IMG/VR virus record: IMGVR_UViG_3300021964_000605 | Location: 1 to 22,208 of that record | Strand: one strand, 5' to 3' | Length of the DNA: 22,208 nucleotides | Source of the DNA: a virus | Part shown: positions 1-7,092 of the stretch, piece after piece | Numbering within the stretch: position 1 is the first letter of the stretch | Layout: every line of letters begins with the position of its first letter | The notes under the pieces: generated by a model | Databases searched by the model: none | The model's input: the letters and a program-made list of their open reading frames with translations, nothing else | Told to the model about the DNA's origin: nothing | Translations under genes and position numbers: made by a program

Positions 1-39
1 GGCAGCACTGTTCTTACCTATAATACCAGCATTACGCAT
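1..39 (-). CDS. 5' end of an adhesin-like gene (partial)
   Basis: An ATG at 37-39 overlaps the TAA of the 119-aa gene at 39-398 (TAATG) and opens a frame that runs off base 1, reading MRNAGIIGKNSAA. The start matches that of the SPRY protein at 661-1374 (MRNGGYKGIN) and, more loosely, that of the beta-propeller protein (MRGIGGILAQ). Both of those also begin at a TAATG overlap behind a small structural protein. A Shine-Dalgarno GAGGA lies inside the 3' end of the upstream gene. I infer another receptor-binding or head-domain protein. Only 13 codons are visible, so its body is unknown. Confidence 0.7.
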   Translation of the reverse strand, partial: MRNAGIIGKNSAA

Positions 40-398
40 TAGCTGATTTCCTCATAGGAACAAATTGCCTGCAGAGATGAATTTGCGCTTGCTGTAACTG
101 CCAATGCTGTTCCTTCTTCAAGATACAATTGAAGATTTTTATCGATTGCTGAAAATGATGAGTCTGCATCAACAGCAACTGTCTTCACTAACGAGTACCC
201 AGTGCCACCAGTAAAGTAATCTACATTAATATCAGCGGCATTTACTCCATCAATATTTGATATGATTAATGAATTAATCTTAAATACTTTACCACTTGCG
301 GCTGAGTTTACTACAAGATTGGCTTGATCAGAAGAAACGCTTGCCGCAACTGTCTTTCCTGTAATCGTTGTTAAGCCTGCTATATTTGGCGCTGCCAT
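39..398 (-). CDS. Small structural protein, second copy of a 119-aa paralogue pair
   Basis: This 119-aa protein has no recognisable named domain. It is the same length as the product of 1374-1733 and aligns without gaps at about 65% identity by eye. The conserved cores are NSAASGK, KINSLIISN, KTVAVDADSSF and YLEEG. It is probably a compact beta-rich virion protein: no Cys pattern, no signal peptide, no membrane segment. The start has a strong ribosome site (AGGAG in ATAGGAGAATAG), shared with the paralogue. Its last codons read EEIS-stop, contain GAGGA, and overlap the next ATG by TAATG, so the downstream gene is probably translated by coupling. I infer a cap or connector that carries the next adhesin. 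It could also be a decoration protein. Confidence 0.85.
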   Translation of the reverse strand: MAAPNIAGLTTITGKTVAASVSSDQANLVVNSAASGKVFKINSLIISNIDGVNAADINVDYFTGGTGYSLVKTVAVDADSSFSAIDKNLQLYLEEGTALAVTASANSSLQAICSYEEIS

Positions 399-414
399 TT
401 TCTATTCTCCTATT
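399..414 (-). promoter_or_regulatory. Ribosome site of the 119-aa gene, shared by three genes
   Basis: The minus strand reads ATAGGAGAATAGAAA before the ATG. The other 119-aa gene has ATAGGAGAATAAA, and the chaperone gene at 5375 has TTAGGAGAATGTAA. The shared TAGGAGAAT leader suggests a duplicated or strongly selected initiation site. Confidence 0.6.
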
Positions 415-651
415 TTAATCGACAAAATACCATGAGGAATTTGCCGAACTCCATTCAACTACTCTATAATCTTCTGGTGCGGCATCTTCTGGCAAATCCT
501 GAACGGGAATAACAGGTGCCACAGTATAACCTTCTTGAAGCATTAGTTCGTGTGTTACTGATTCTTTTGTTCTCGTGCTTCCGTCAGACAATCTAAGTCT
601 AAAAGGAAGTGTTTGAGGATATGAACCATTTTTAGTGTATAATGTCGTCAT
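415..651 (-). CDS. 78-aa tail-fibre-locus small protein
   Basis: A 78-aa protein beginning MTTLYTKNGSYPQTLPFRLR, then LSDGSTRTKESVTHELMLQEGYTVAP, and ending VVEWSSANSSWYFVD. Short proteins with a 'YxKxGxYPxxLPxRxRLSDGxTRT' start and a final W-rich strand are familiar to me from marine phage fibre loci, where they are usually unassigned. The layout (small N-terminal domain, Pro-rich linker, closing W motif) is reminiscent of the front half of fibre-assembly chaperones such as the 149-aa protein at 4926-5375, but the chaperone helix is missing. It sits between the two copies of the 119-aa gene, so it may belong to the same cassette. Function not assigned. Confidence 0.75.
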   Translation of the reverse strand: MTTLYTKNGSYPQTLPFRLRLSDGSTRTKESVTHELMLQEGYTVAPVIPVQDLPEDAAPEDYRVVEWSSANSSWYFVD

Positions 652-660
652 AATAATCCC

Positions 661-1374
661 CTAGTGTACCTGAAATCCAACTGGTACTGAGTTTTGAATA
701 CTAGCACCTACTAAAAATTCACCTGTAATATTAATAGTACCACTAGAGCCATTTCCAAATAACACTCTATAATTCCCATCATCTCCATAAGTGCTGTATC
801 CATATATATCTACACCAGCACCCCCCGTATCAGGGTCACCAGTTTGGGATGCCCATGTGTCATTAGCACCAAACCATAATTTACCAGTAGTTAGATCATA
901 AGCGCATCTTAATAATTCTGGTTCAGTGTTAAAACCCCCAATACCAGATGAAGTAGCGCCAGGATAAAAATTACCATTACTAGCGTACCACATATTAATA
1001 CCAGCGATATTATATGTTTGAGTGCCTGAAGTTGCATTTTGGTGCGCTATAGGACAGACCATGTGAGATGCTCCGCTAGCAGTTTTAATGTTTATTTCAA
1101 AATAAAATTTACCGCCGCTTCTTAATCTGCTAGAAAATATTCTTGTGTTAGTGCCACCAGATGTATCAATGCTCCAATCAGAGGTTGACCCATCAGCATT
1201 TACAGTTCCGTTGTTATTTGGTGCGTCACCATCCCAAGTTATTGGAACAGAGGGAGAAAACCAAGACCCACCAAATCTTTTTGTTAATTCAAATTGATCT
1301 CTAGATGTATGAATCCCTCTAGTTCCTGTAACAGCGGAAGGATCATTGATCCCTTTATAACCACCATTTCTCAT
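661..1374 (-). CDS. SPRY-domain adhesin-like protein
   Basis: This 237-aa protein has a short N-terminal peptide (MRNGGYKGIN, residues 1-10), a linker through about residue 50, and a SPRY-like beta-sandwich at about 86-215. SPRY features are GKFYFEINI (88-96), the YDLTTGKLWFGANDTW stretch (159-174), the following GDPDTGG (179-185), and a closing strand near 200-215. In phages such domains occur in tail-fibre and receptor-binding proteins, where they bind surface glycans or proteins. The ATG overlaps the stop of the 119-aa gene (TAATG at 1374), with a GAGGA ribosome site inside that gene, so the two are probably made in fixed ratio. I infer that the N-terminal peptide docks the adhesin and the SPRY domain binds the receptor. 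The domain call is fairly firm; the ligand is unknown. Confidence 0.85.
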   Translation of the reverse strand: MRNGGYKGINDPSAVTGTRGIHTSRDQFELTKRFGGSWFSPSVPITWDGDAPNNNGTVNADGSTSDWSIDTSGGTNTRIFSSRLRSGGKFYFEINIKTASGASHMVCPIAHQNATSGTQTYNIAGINMWYASNGNFYPGATSSGIGGFNTEPELLRCAYDLTTGKLWFGANDTWASQTGDPDTGGAGVDIYGYSTYGDDGNYRVLFGNGSSGTINITGEFLVGASIQNSVPVGFQVH

Positions 1375-1733
1375 TAGCTGAGATCCTCATATGAACAAAC
1401 TGCTTGTAAGTCGCCATTGGCGCTTGCAGTTACTCTTAGTGCATCGCCTTCTTCAAGATATATTGAAAGGTCTTTATCAACAGCAGTAAAGGAAGAATCA
1501 GCGTCAACCGCAACTGTTTTAACAATATGATATGCTATGCTATCTCTATAAACATCTACAGTAATATCTGCTGCACTTGTACCATCAACATTAGAAATAA
1601 TTAAAGAATTGATCTTTAAAACTTTACCGCTTGCCGCTGAGTTAGTAACAATGCTTGTAGCACTTGTGATTACATTTGCTGTTGCAAGTTTTCCTGTTGC
1701 TGTTGTTAATGCAAGTATTGAGGGGGCTGCCAT
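1374..1733 (-). CDS. Small structural protein, first copy of the 119-aa paralogue pair
   Basis: A 119-aa paralogue of the product of 39-398: same length, no gaps, about 77 of 119 identical residues by eye. Identity is concentrated in NSAASGK, KINSLIISN, KTVAVDADSSF and the C-terminal CSYE. Differences cluster at residues 16-30 and 59-69, which may be exposed loops. The start has the same AGGAGAATA ribosome site as the other copy. The gene ends SYEDLS-stop, and its GAGGA precedes the overlapping ATG of the SPRY gene. I infer a cap or connector protein for the adhesin next door. No named family is recognised. Confidence 0.85.
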   Translation of the reverse strand: MAAPSILALTTATGKLATANVITSATSIVTNSAASGKVLKINSLIISNVDGTSAADITVDVYRDSIAYHIVKTVAVDADSSFTAVDKDLSIYLEEGDALRVTASANGDLQAVCSYEDLS

Positions 1734-1742
1734 TTTATTCTC

Positions 1743-1946
1743 CTATCTACCAAATATCACATTATATCCAAAAATTGTTGTTGCTGATGCACCACCGCCA
1801 CCAACTGCTTGACCTGGAGTCAATGTTACAACATTGGCGTTTGCGTCAGTAATTTTTAAAGTGCCGCTATCTGCTCCGAGCGTAACAGCTGAAGATCCTG
1901 TTCCAATCTGTATTGTGTTTGCTGAAGATCGAATTACTGTTGCCAT
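1743..1946 (-). CDS. 67-aa small fibre protein, paralogue of the N-terminus of the 153-aa protein
   Basis: The first 53 or so residues, including ANTIQIGTGSSAVTLGADSG and the LTPGQAVGGGG stretch, match the N-terminus of the 153-aa protein at 7592-8053 (ANTVQIGTGSSAVFLGADSG). After the glycine hinge the two diverge: this one ends in the short hydrophobic tail TTIFGYNVIFGR. The 975-aa fibre just upstream also ends in GGGGAS followed by a short hydrophobic tail. I infer a small beta-structured connector whose C-terminal tail docks into a partner. It starts 5 bases after the stop of the 975-aa gene, so the two are probably co-transcribed. Molecular function unknown. Confidence 0.8.
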   Translation of the reverse strand: MATVIRSSANTIQIGTGSSAVTLGADSGTLKITDANANVVTLTPGQAVGGGGASATTIFGYNVIFGR

Positions 1947-1951
1947 CTTTA

Positions 1952-4879
1952 TTACCCAAATACTAATGCCATTGCAATGGCCGTTCCTGTTGATGCTCCA
2001 CCTCCACCTGACTCAGCGGCAAAGTAGTATGTGGTATTTGCTGACGAATATTTTAAAACATGACCGTCCGTTGGCGTTACCTGAGCGACGTCAGTTAATC
2101 CAGCAAGAGTTGAGCTTCCGCCGCCTCCGCCTTCTAATGTTACCAATCTTACATTTGTATTGGCGACATATGATTGAAATTGACTATTACTTACACCACT
2201 TAAGACTTGTTGACCAATTGCTTTGATCTCACGAATAGCAACAATCTCTCCATTGATAGGAGCAGTTCCAAATGTTACTGTATTTGAAGCAAATGTGTAG
2301 TCGGTAGTAGGACGCTGAATCACGCCATCCAATGTTACAATTAGATCTTCGGCACCTGTTACGTCATTATTAATACTAAAAGCAGTTTGTGTACCATTAG
2401 CTGTAAAGGTCGTTACTGCTAAGTCAGAGAATGTTGGAGTGCCGCCTCCTCCGCCAGTGGCTGCAATTACAATGGTATTGTTACCAGCTGTAGGAGTAAG
2501 TGTTATTCCTGAACCAGCGTCTATTGAAAGTCTTGCCGTTGACCCAGCAGAATCAATTAATGTGCCGCCAACCTCAATGACGGAAAAGCTGTTTCCTCCA
2601 GCGCCGCCACCAGTTTCCGCTGCAAAATAATAAGTTGTATTAGAGGATGAATATTTTAGAACATGTCCGTCAGTGGGAGTTACCTGAGCGACGTCAGTTA
2701 ATCCAGCAAGAGTTGTAATAGCGTTAGCAACCTGAAGGCGATCGCTTATCAAAGTTCTTAATGCTGTATTAGTTCCTGTTAAATTCGTATTAACTAAATC
2801 AATTCTAGTTGCTTGTGTATTGACTGAAGTGTTTACAGTTGCTAAGTCTGTTGTTGTTGCCAACACACCGTCGCTTACTGGAAGTTTTACAGTTACACTT
2901 CCGCCATATGCAGAATGTGGTTGTGATTGCAATCTAGCATAATGAAGATTACTAACTTCACAATAAAAATCTACGAAAGAAGGATTGCCTGTATCTGTGA
3001 AGATAGAAATTGCACCATTCGAAATGTGAACCCCAGAAGTAGAACCTGTGCTGTCTACTGCTAGATTGGCTGTCATAGATTGTGCAACTGAAGTTGTTTT
3101 ATTCACAAAGTTTGTATCAACATTTGCAACTTGATAACGGTCGTTGATCAAAAGAGTTGCATTAGCGACTTGTAAGCGATCGGCGATGGCTAGATTGGTG
3201 TTAGCAAGAGCTGCACGCTCAACAGCAATTGTCTGATAAGTCGCAGCAGCATTAGCGACTTGTAAGCGATCAGAGATAGCTAGATTAGTGTTAGCAAGAG
3301 CAGCTCGTTCTATTGCAATTGTCTGATAAGTCGCTGATGCATTAGCAACCTGCAAACGGTCAGCAATTGCTAGATTTGTATTAGCAAGAGCAGCTCGCTC
3401 AATAGCAATCGTTTGATAAGTCGCTGATGCATTAGCAACCTGAAGACGATCGCTAATTAATGTTCTAAGAGCAGTATTTGTTCCCGTTAGATTGGTGTTG
3501 ACTAAATCAATTCTTGTAACTTCAGTTTGCAGAGCAGCGTTTGTTGCAAGCGTGTCAGAATTTGAAATATCTGAAACGACCAATGCTCTTGTATCGACAC
3601 CATTAGTTGTATTACCAATGAATACATGTTTATCTTCTAAATTAGGAACATCGTTAGAACGACCAGCGCCCTGTATAAGAATTGTTCCAGCAGAAGCATG
3701 TGAACGAAGAACCTGACCAATTTTTTGAACTTTTACTGTATCACCTGATGGTCTTGTTCCTGTGAGTTTACCAGCGACCGTGTCAATGTAAAGTTCTTGA
3801 CCTACTGAAAACACGCCAGTGTTGGCATTTGTTATAATGCCATAAGTTGCAACACGAAGATTATTCCCTGTTGATACAGTATCGAGCGCAAGTCCAAGAG
3901 CAGGCATTTGAGCTGGATCATCTGCATCAGCAAGTTCTACAAGAGGTCTTTCTCCGCCAGCACTATATCCTGAAACTGAAACTGGCTGACCGAAATTAAT
4001 TGTTCCTCCAGATTCATTTCTTGCCTGAATAATTGTTGCTGACGCTTCACTAACTTTTATAAAAGTCCCATCAGCTTCGCCATATTCCCAATATTCCCCA
4101 GTCTCATTCCAACGAAAATATACGTTTGCTTCAGCGCCACGATTTACAATAATGCCAGCATTTTCTGTTGCAGCTGTTCCACTCCCTAAATCTGAATTAA
4201 GAAGAATGTAAGTATTGGAAACATTTACCTGAGTTGTGTTTACTTCAGTTTTTGTTCCTGAAACAGTAAGGTTTCCGGAGATAAGAACATTGTTGTTAAA
4301 GGTGACTTGACCGCCAACAGATTGCGCCGCAGTTCCATCTTTACGAAGGAAACGTGTATCAGCATTGGCAACCTGAATGCGATCGTCAATTAATGTGCGA
4401 AGCGCAGTATTTGTGCCAGTTAGATTGGTGTTAACAAGGTCAATACGTGTTGCTTGATCGGCAATATATGAATTAGTATTAGCGAGTGCTGCTCGTTCTA
4501 TTGCAATTGTCTGATAAGTTGCTGAAGCATTGGCAACCTGAAGACGATCGTTTATTAACAAAGTTGCATTCGCTACTTGTAATCTATCAGCTATAGCTAG
4601 ATTAGTGTTTGCTAGGGCTGCTCTTTCAATTGCTATTGTTTGGAAAGTTGAATCGGCGTTAGCAACTTGTAATCGATCAGCAATGGCTAGATTGGTATTT
4701 GCTAGGGCAGAATTAAAAACAGACTCGGTCGTAAATGTGCTTGCCAACATTGCATCAGTGATTGTAGCATCACTAATTGTATTGTTTGCGTGTAGCTTTC
4801 CGTTGCTACCGAATACTGTAAGAGTTGAGTTGGCAACAGCAAATCCATGCTTCGCCACAAAAGGTTTTTTATCTGCCAC
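1952..4879 (-). CDS. Large modular tail fibre protein (975 aa)
   Basis: The protein is a chain of phage fibre modules. Residues 57-135 and 456-585 hold repeats around DRLQVANA and AALANTNLAIA, most with a 30-residue period and probably trimeric coiled-coil stalk. Residues 200-270 form a NLTVSG..VNVSNTYILLN..RWNETGEYWEYG module. Residues 275-415 are a known adhesin module with PVSVSGYSAGG, LADADDPAQMPALGLALD and KVQKIGQVLRSHASAGTILI. Residues 722-755 and 924-957 are TDVAQVTPTDGHVLKYSS modules. The end is a Gly-rich hinge and a short hydrophobic tail. The start codon is GTG (4877-4879) behind AGGGA; no better upstream start is needed because the MADKKPFVAKHGF start is fibre-like. A TATAAATA box lies 34 bases upstream. 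I infer a trimeric fibre or stalk on the virion. Confidence 0.9.
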   Translation of the reverse strand: MADKKPFVAKHGFAVANSTLTVFGSNGKLHANNTISDATITDAMLASTFTTESVFNSALANTNLAIADRLQVANADSTFQTIAIERAALANTNLAIADRLQVANATLLINDRLQVANASATYQTIAIERAALANTNSYIADQATRIDLVNTNLTGTNTALRTLIDDRIQVANADTRFLRKDGTAAQSVGGQVTFNNNVLISGNLTVSGTKTEVNTTQVNVSNTYILLNSDLGSGTAATENAGIIVNRGAEANVYFRWNETGEYWEYGEADGTFIKVSEASATIIQARNESGGTINFGQPVSVSGYSAGGERPLVELADADDPAQMPALGLALDTVSTGNNLRVATYGIITNANTGVFSVGQELYIDTVAGKLTGTRPSGDTVKVQKIGQVLRSHASAGTILIQGAGRSNDVPNLEDKHVFIGNTTNGVDTRALVVSDISNSDTLATNAALQTEVTRIDLVNTNLTGTNTALRTLISDRLQVANASATYQTIAIERAALANTNLAIADRLQVANASATYQTIAIERAALANTNLAISDRLQVANAAATYQTIAVERAALANTNLAIADRLQVANATLLINDRYQVANVDTNFVNKTTSVAQSMTANLAVDSTGSTSGVHISNGAISIFTDTGNPSFVDFYCEVSNLHYARLQSQPHSAYGGSVTVKLPVSDGVLATTTDLATVNTSVNTQATRIDLVNTNLTGTNTALRTLISDRLQVANAITTLAGLTDVAQVTPTDGHVLKYSSSNTTYYFAAETGGGAGGNSFSVIEVGGTLIDSAGSTARLSIDAGSGITLTPTAGNNTIVIAATGGGGGTPTFSDLAVTTFTANGTQTAFSINNDVTGAEDLIVTLDGVIQRPTTDYTFASNTVTFGTAPINGEIVAIREIKAIGQQVLSGVSNSQFQSYVANTNVRLVTLEGGGGGSSTLAGLTDVAQVTPTDGHVLKYSSANTTYYFAAESGGGGASTGTAIAMALVFG
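2009..2110 (-). repeat. TDVAQVTP module near the 975-aa C-terminus
   Basis: Its DNA at 2076-2112 is identical over 37 bases to 2679-2715 in the same gene. Its DNA at 2010-2062 differs by 2 of 53 bases from 7674-7726 in the 153-aa gene. Confidence 0.8.
2615..2716 (-). repeat. TDVAQVTP module, inner copy of the 975-aa fibre
   Basis: Codes for residues 722-755. It contains the 37-base exact repeat 2679-2715 shared with 2076-2112. The NSFSVIEVGG module follows it. Confidence 0.8.
3125..3514 (-). repeat. 90-bp repeats, second stalk array of the 975-aa fibre
   Basis: Codes for residues 456-585. A TRIDLVNTNLTGTNTALRTL unit is followed by three units of DRLQVANAxATYQTIAxERA plus ALANTNLAI, at exact 30-residue (90-base) spacing. 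A half unit (TLLINDRYQVANV) closes the array. The TRIDLV unit recurs at residues 144-173 and 691-720. Confidence 0.85.
4475..4711 (-). repeat. Coiled-coil stalk repeats, first array of the 975-aa fibre
   Basis: Codes for residues 57-135: copies of (A)LANTNLAIADRLQVANA, one with 30-residue spacing, plus a shorter TLLINDRLQVANA copy 13 residues on. Copies differ mostly at synonymous positions. Confidence 0.8.
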
Positions 4880-4890
4880 TAGAGTTCCCT
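4877..4890 (-). promoter_or_regulatory. Ribosome site that fixes a GTG start
   Basis: The minus strand reads AGGGAACTCTA then GTG (4877-4879). The AGGGA with 6-base spacing, and the fibre-like peptide MADKKPFVAKHGF that follows, support GTG as the start of the 975-aa protein. Confidence 0.6.
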
Positions 4891-4912
4891 ATCCGTCTAA
4901 TGATTTCAGTTC

Positions 4913-4920
4913 TATTTATA
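4913..4920 (-). promoter_or_regulatory. Late promoter box TATAAATA for the 975-aa fibre
   Basis: The minus strand reads TATAAATAGAAC in the 46-base gap between the chaperone and the 975-aa fibre gene, 34 bases upstream of the GTG start. It is an intergenic, exact match at the expected distance and the best promoter candidate in the window. Confidence 0.6.
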
Positions 4921-4925
4921 ATATA

Positions 4926-5375
4926 TTATTCTGGTTCTGTTGGCCAAGTTACAGAATATGGATATCCTTCTTGCGATGTAATATCACGAAGTGCTTGACG
5001 GTATGTTGACCATGCTGTATTAGCCACGCCAGTCTCGGCTGCCTTTACTGCAATCCAATCTGAATCTTTTAACAAAAGATCTCTTTTATGCTTAATTAAT
5101 TTTTCTGCATCTGCTTGCGGTCTATTTGATACAGTCCATGATTGACGCCAAATACCATCACCATCTTTAACTGGAGTGTCTCTTGTAAGTATTTGAGTCA
5201 TATCATCAAAATTTTCAGGATATGCATCTACAATAACATCATACATGTTGTATGATTCTAATGCTTCTTTACCCATATTTTTAGGGAAAGAAGTCCTAGG
5301 ATTATCTCTTACCAATTGCTGATAACGATATGGATATTGTAAAACATTATCATTATCATCCACTAATACATACAT
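4926..5375 (-). CDS. Tail fibre assembly chaperone (Phage_tail_APC-like)
   Basis: The 149-aa protein has a variable front domain (MYVLVDDNDNVLQYPY...) and a C-terminal segment at about 97-148 typical of phage tail-assembly chaperones: KRDLLLKDSDWIAV, then WSTYRQALRDI, then YPYSVTWPTEP. In the family, which resembles the T4 gp38/lambda Tfa class in role, such proteins help fibre trimers fold or attach and are encoded beside the fibre gene they serve. Here the 975-aa fibre follows 46 bases downstream and the beta-propeller adhesin precedes it, so either may be the client. The ribosome site AGGAG is in TTAGGAGAATG. The full C-terminal motif is present. Confidence 0.85.
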   Translation of the reverse strand: MYVLVDDNDNVLQYPYRYQQLVRDNPRTSFPKNMGKEALESYNMYDVIVDAYPENFDDMTQILTRDTPVKDGDGIWRQSWTVSNRPQADAEKLIKHKRDLLLKDSDWIAVKAAETGVANTAWSTYRQALRDITSQEGYPYSVTWPTEPE

Positions 5376-5385
5376 TTACATTCTC

Positions 5386-7092
5386 CTAATATTTTGTTCT
5401 TCTGATATTTGTTAAAGCCATCCAGTCATAGGTGTGAGCAAAAAGTTGATCACTGACTCCAGTTCCAAATACAGAAAGTTTTGTTCCATCGCTATTTATA
5501 TACATACCAGTGATGAAATAATTTGTTGACATGTTCAAGCCAATCACTGCATTTCTTGATGCCGTAGAAAGATCATATGGTGTACTTAAATCAAATTCAT
5601 ATAGCCCTTGCTCGTTATTGTTAAATAATGCGCCTACAACACCAAAATAAGCATATAATTTTGTACCATCATTGTTGAAATACGCTTGCCGTAACGCAAC
5701 ATTTGTAAGTGCGTCATCACCCAAAAATGTATCAAAGTCTTGTGTCTGTTCAGCTGTAATTGAAGATGGGTCAAATGGAGTTGATAAAGTAAATTTATTT
5801 ACAAACCCAGCACTTTCTGCTGTTAACATATAGGTTCCATCCGAAGAATATGACAAACCAAAATCTAAAGTTGTTGAATATGAATTTAATAGTACACTTA
5901 CCGTAGTGCCTATAGTTGATACATCCCACGGTGTTGACATTGGAAATATTCTAACATAGTCTGTATCCATACAATGAATCTCTGTTCCATCAGGAGTAAT
6001 ATACATACCACCATAATTCATACTGATAGATGTATCATGTTCTACTCGGGAAGTTAAATCTATTGTGGTTGGATCCCAAGCTGTTCCCACTGTGTATTGT
6101 TGAATAGGATATGGTGAAACATATTCAAAGGTGTAAAAGTAAGTTCCATCAGGATGCCAAAACCCACCAACCAGTATTGTATTATAGGTGGTAAAACTTT
6201 TAACCCTATCATCAAATGCCTGTTGATTGACACCTGTAGGAATTGATCCATCTTGGTTTAAAGATATTTGTCTCATATAGTCTGGATCTGAGGCAACAAG
6301 TCTATTACTGTTGCCATCCCTGACCATCGACATACCCCATATCATTGATGCAGCAGTAGATACTTCTTGTAAGCTGGCTAAATTTACTGTTGAAATATCC
6401 CAAGCTGTGCTGAGAGTAAATCGTTGAATAGGATATCCTGAAACATATTCATGCGTGTATAGATAGTAACCATCATCACTAAAATCAAATCCACCGATTG
6501 CCTGACAATATGTAGTAAGGTCTTTTTCGTCAACATATGTCGATGTTGAAATGTCCCAAGCTGTACTTAGATCATACTCAGTTATGATTTGTTCACCATA
6601 TTGAGCAACATATAATTTTGTTCCATCCGTCTTAAAAGCAATATCAGCACTATTAGCTGGAATAGACATTGATTTATATGTTGCACTAATTGTTGTTACG
6701 TCTCCTGGACTACTCATTGTAAATTGATATAATGTATCATTTCCATCTTCTACAACATAAACATATGTGTCGGTTGGATCTACATAGATACCTCTTTCGC
6801 CTGTAAAATTTACTATACTTGTAAGGGTGAGTTTGGTTGCTCCTGCATTGGCTATGTCAACACCAGTTCCAACATCATATTTTCTTTCAAGTGGTATAGA
6901 ATAAATGTCATTGCTGACATCCATAAAATACAAATAATTTCCACTTGGACTGATACAACCAGCACCAAATCCTGTATCCTCTTCCCCTGCATAATATGCT
7001 TGATTCAAGCCAAATTCTTCAGCATTATCCAGTAAGAATCCTTTTTTATTACCAGATGCTGCTTGAGCGAGAATACCACCAATGCCACGCAT
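5386..7092 (-). CDS. Beta-propeller-like adhesin with nine repeats (568 aa)
   Basis: After a start peptide MRGIGGILAQAAS, the whole protein is made of about nine repeats of 50-60 residues. Each has a strand pair near (S/P)DGTKLY followed by a tag such as LSTAWDIST. The tag Asp falls near residues 73, 131, 180, 232, 281, 340, 390, 441 and 507; the copy near 281 is degenerate (SLNQDGSIPT). Two repeats share the near-identical stretch EYVS(G/P)YPIQ (215-223, 323-331). This pattern is that of YVTN/WD-like beta-propellers, so I infer a propeller head, perhaps a receptor-binding or glycan-recognition domain. The start overlaps the stop of the 166-aa gene (TAATG at 7092) behind AGGA. An enzyme cannot be excluded, but no catalytic motif is visible. 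Confidence 0.8.
   Translation of the reverse strand: MRGIGGILAQAASGNKKGFLLDNAEEFGLNQAYYAGEEDTGFGAGCISPSGNYLYFMDVSNDIYSIPLERKYDVGTGVDIANAGATKLTLTSIVNFTGERGIYVDPTDTYVYVVEDGNDTLYQFTMSSPGDVTTISATYKSMSIPANSADIAFKTDGTKLYVAQYGEQIITEYDLSTAWDISTSTYVDEKDLTTYCQAIGGFDFSDDGYYLYTHEYVSGYPIQRFTLSTAWDISTVNLASLQEVSTAASMIWGMSMVRDGNSNRLVASDPDYMRQISLNQDGSIPTGVNQQAFDDRVKSFTTYNTILVGGFWHPDGTYFYTFEYVSPYPIQQYTVGTAWDPTTIDLTSRVEHDTSISMNYGGMYITPDGTEIHCMDTDYVRIFPMSTPWDVSTIGTTVSVLLNSYSTTLDFGLSYSSDGTYMLTAESAGFVNKFTLSTPFDPSSITAEQTQDFDTFLGDDALTNVALRQAYFNNDGTKLYAYFGVVGALFNNNEQGLYEFDLSTPYDLSTASRNAVIGLNMSTNYFITGMYINSDGTKLSVFGTGVSDQLFAHTYDWMALTNIRRTKY
5493..5500 (-). promoter_or_regulatory. Possible late promoter box TATAAATA inside the propeller gene
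   Basis: The minus strand reads TATAAATAGCG, within codons for YINSD, 118 bases upstream of the chaperone gene start at 5375. It could drive the chaperone plus the 975-aa fibre, or be chance. Confidence 0.3.

Noticed and set aside
3125-3514. CRISPR-like array of regular 90-base repeats
   Set aside because: The repeats are in frame, translate to a conserved coiled-coil stalk and differ at silent sites. There are no spacers and no cas genes.
6671-6678. TATAAATC as a further late promoter
   Set aside because: One mismatch, deep inside the propeller gene, over 1 kb from the next start.
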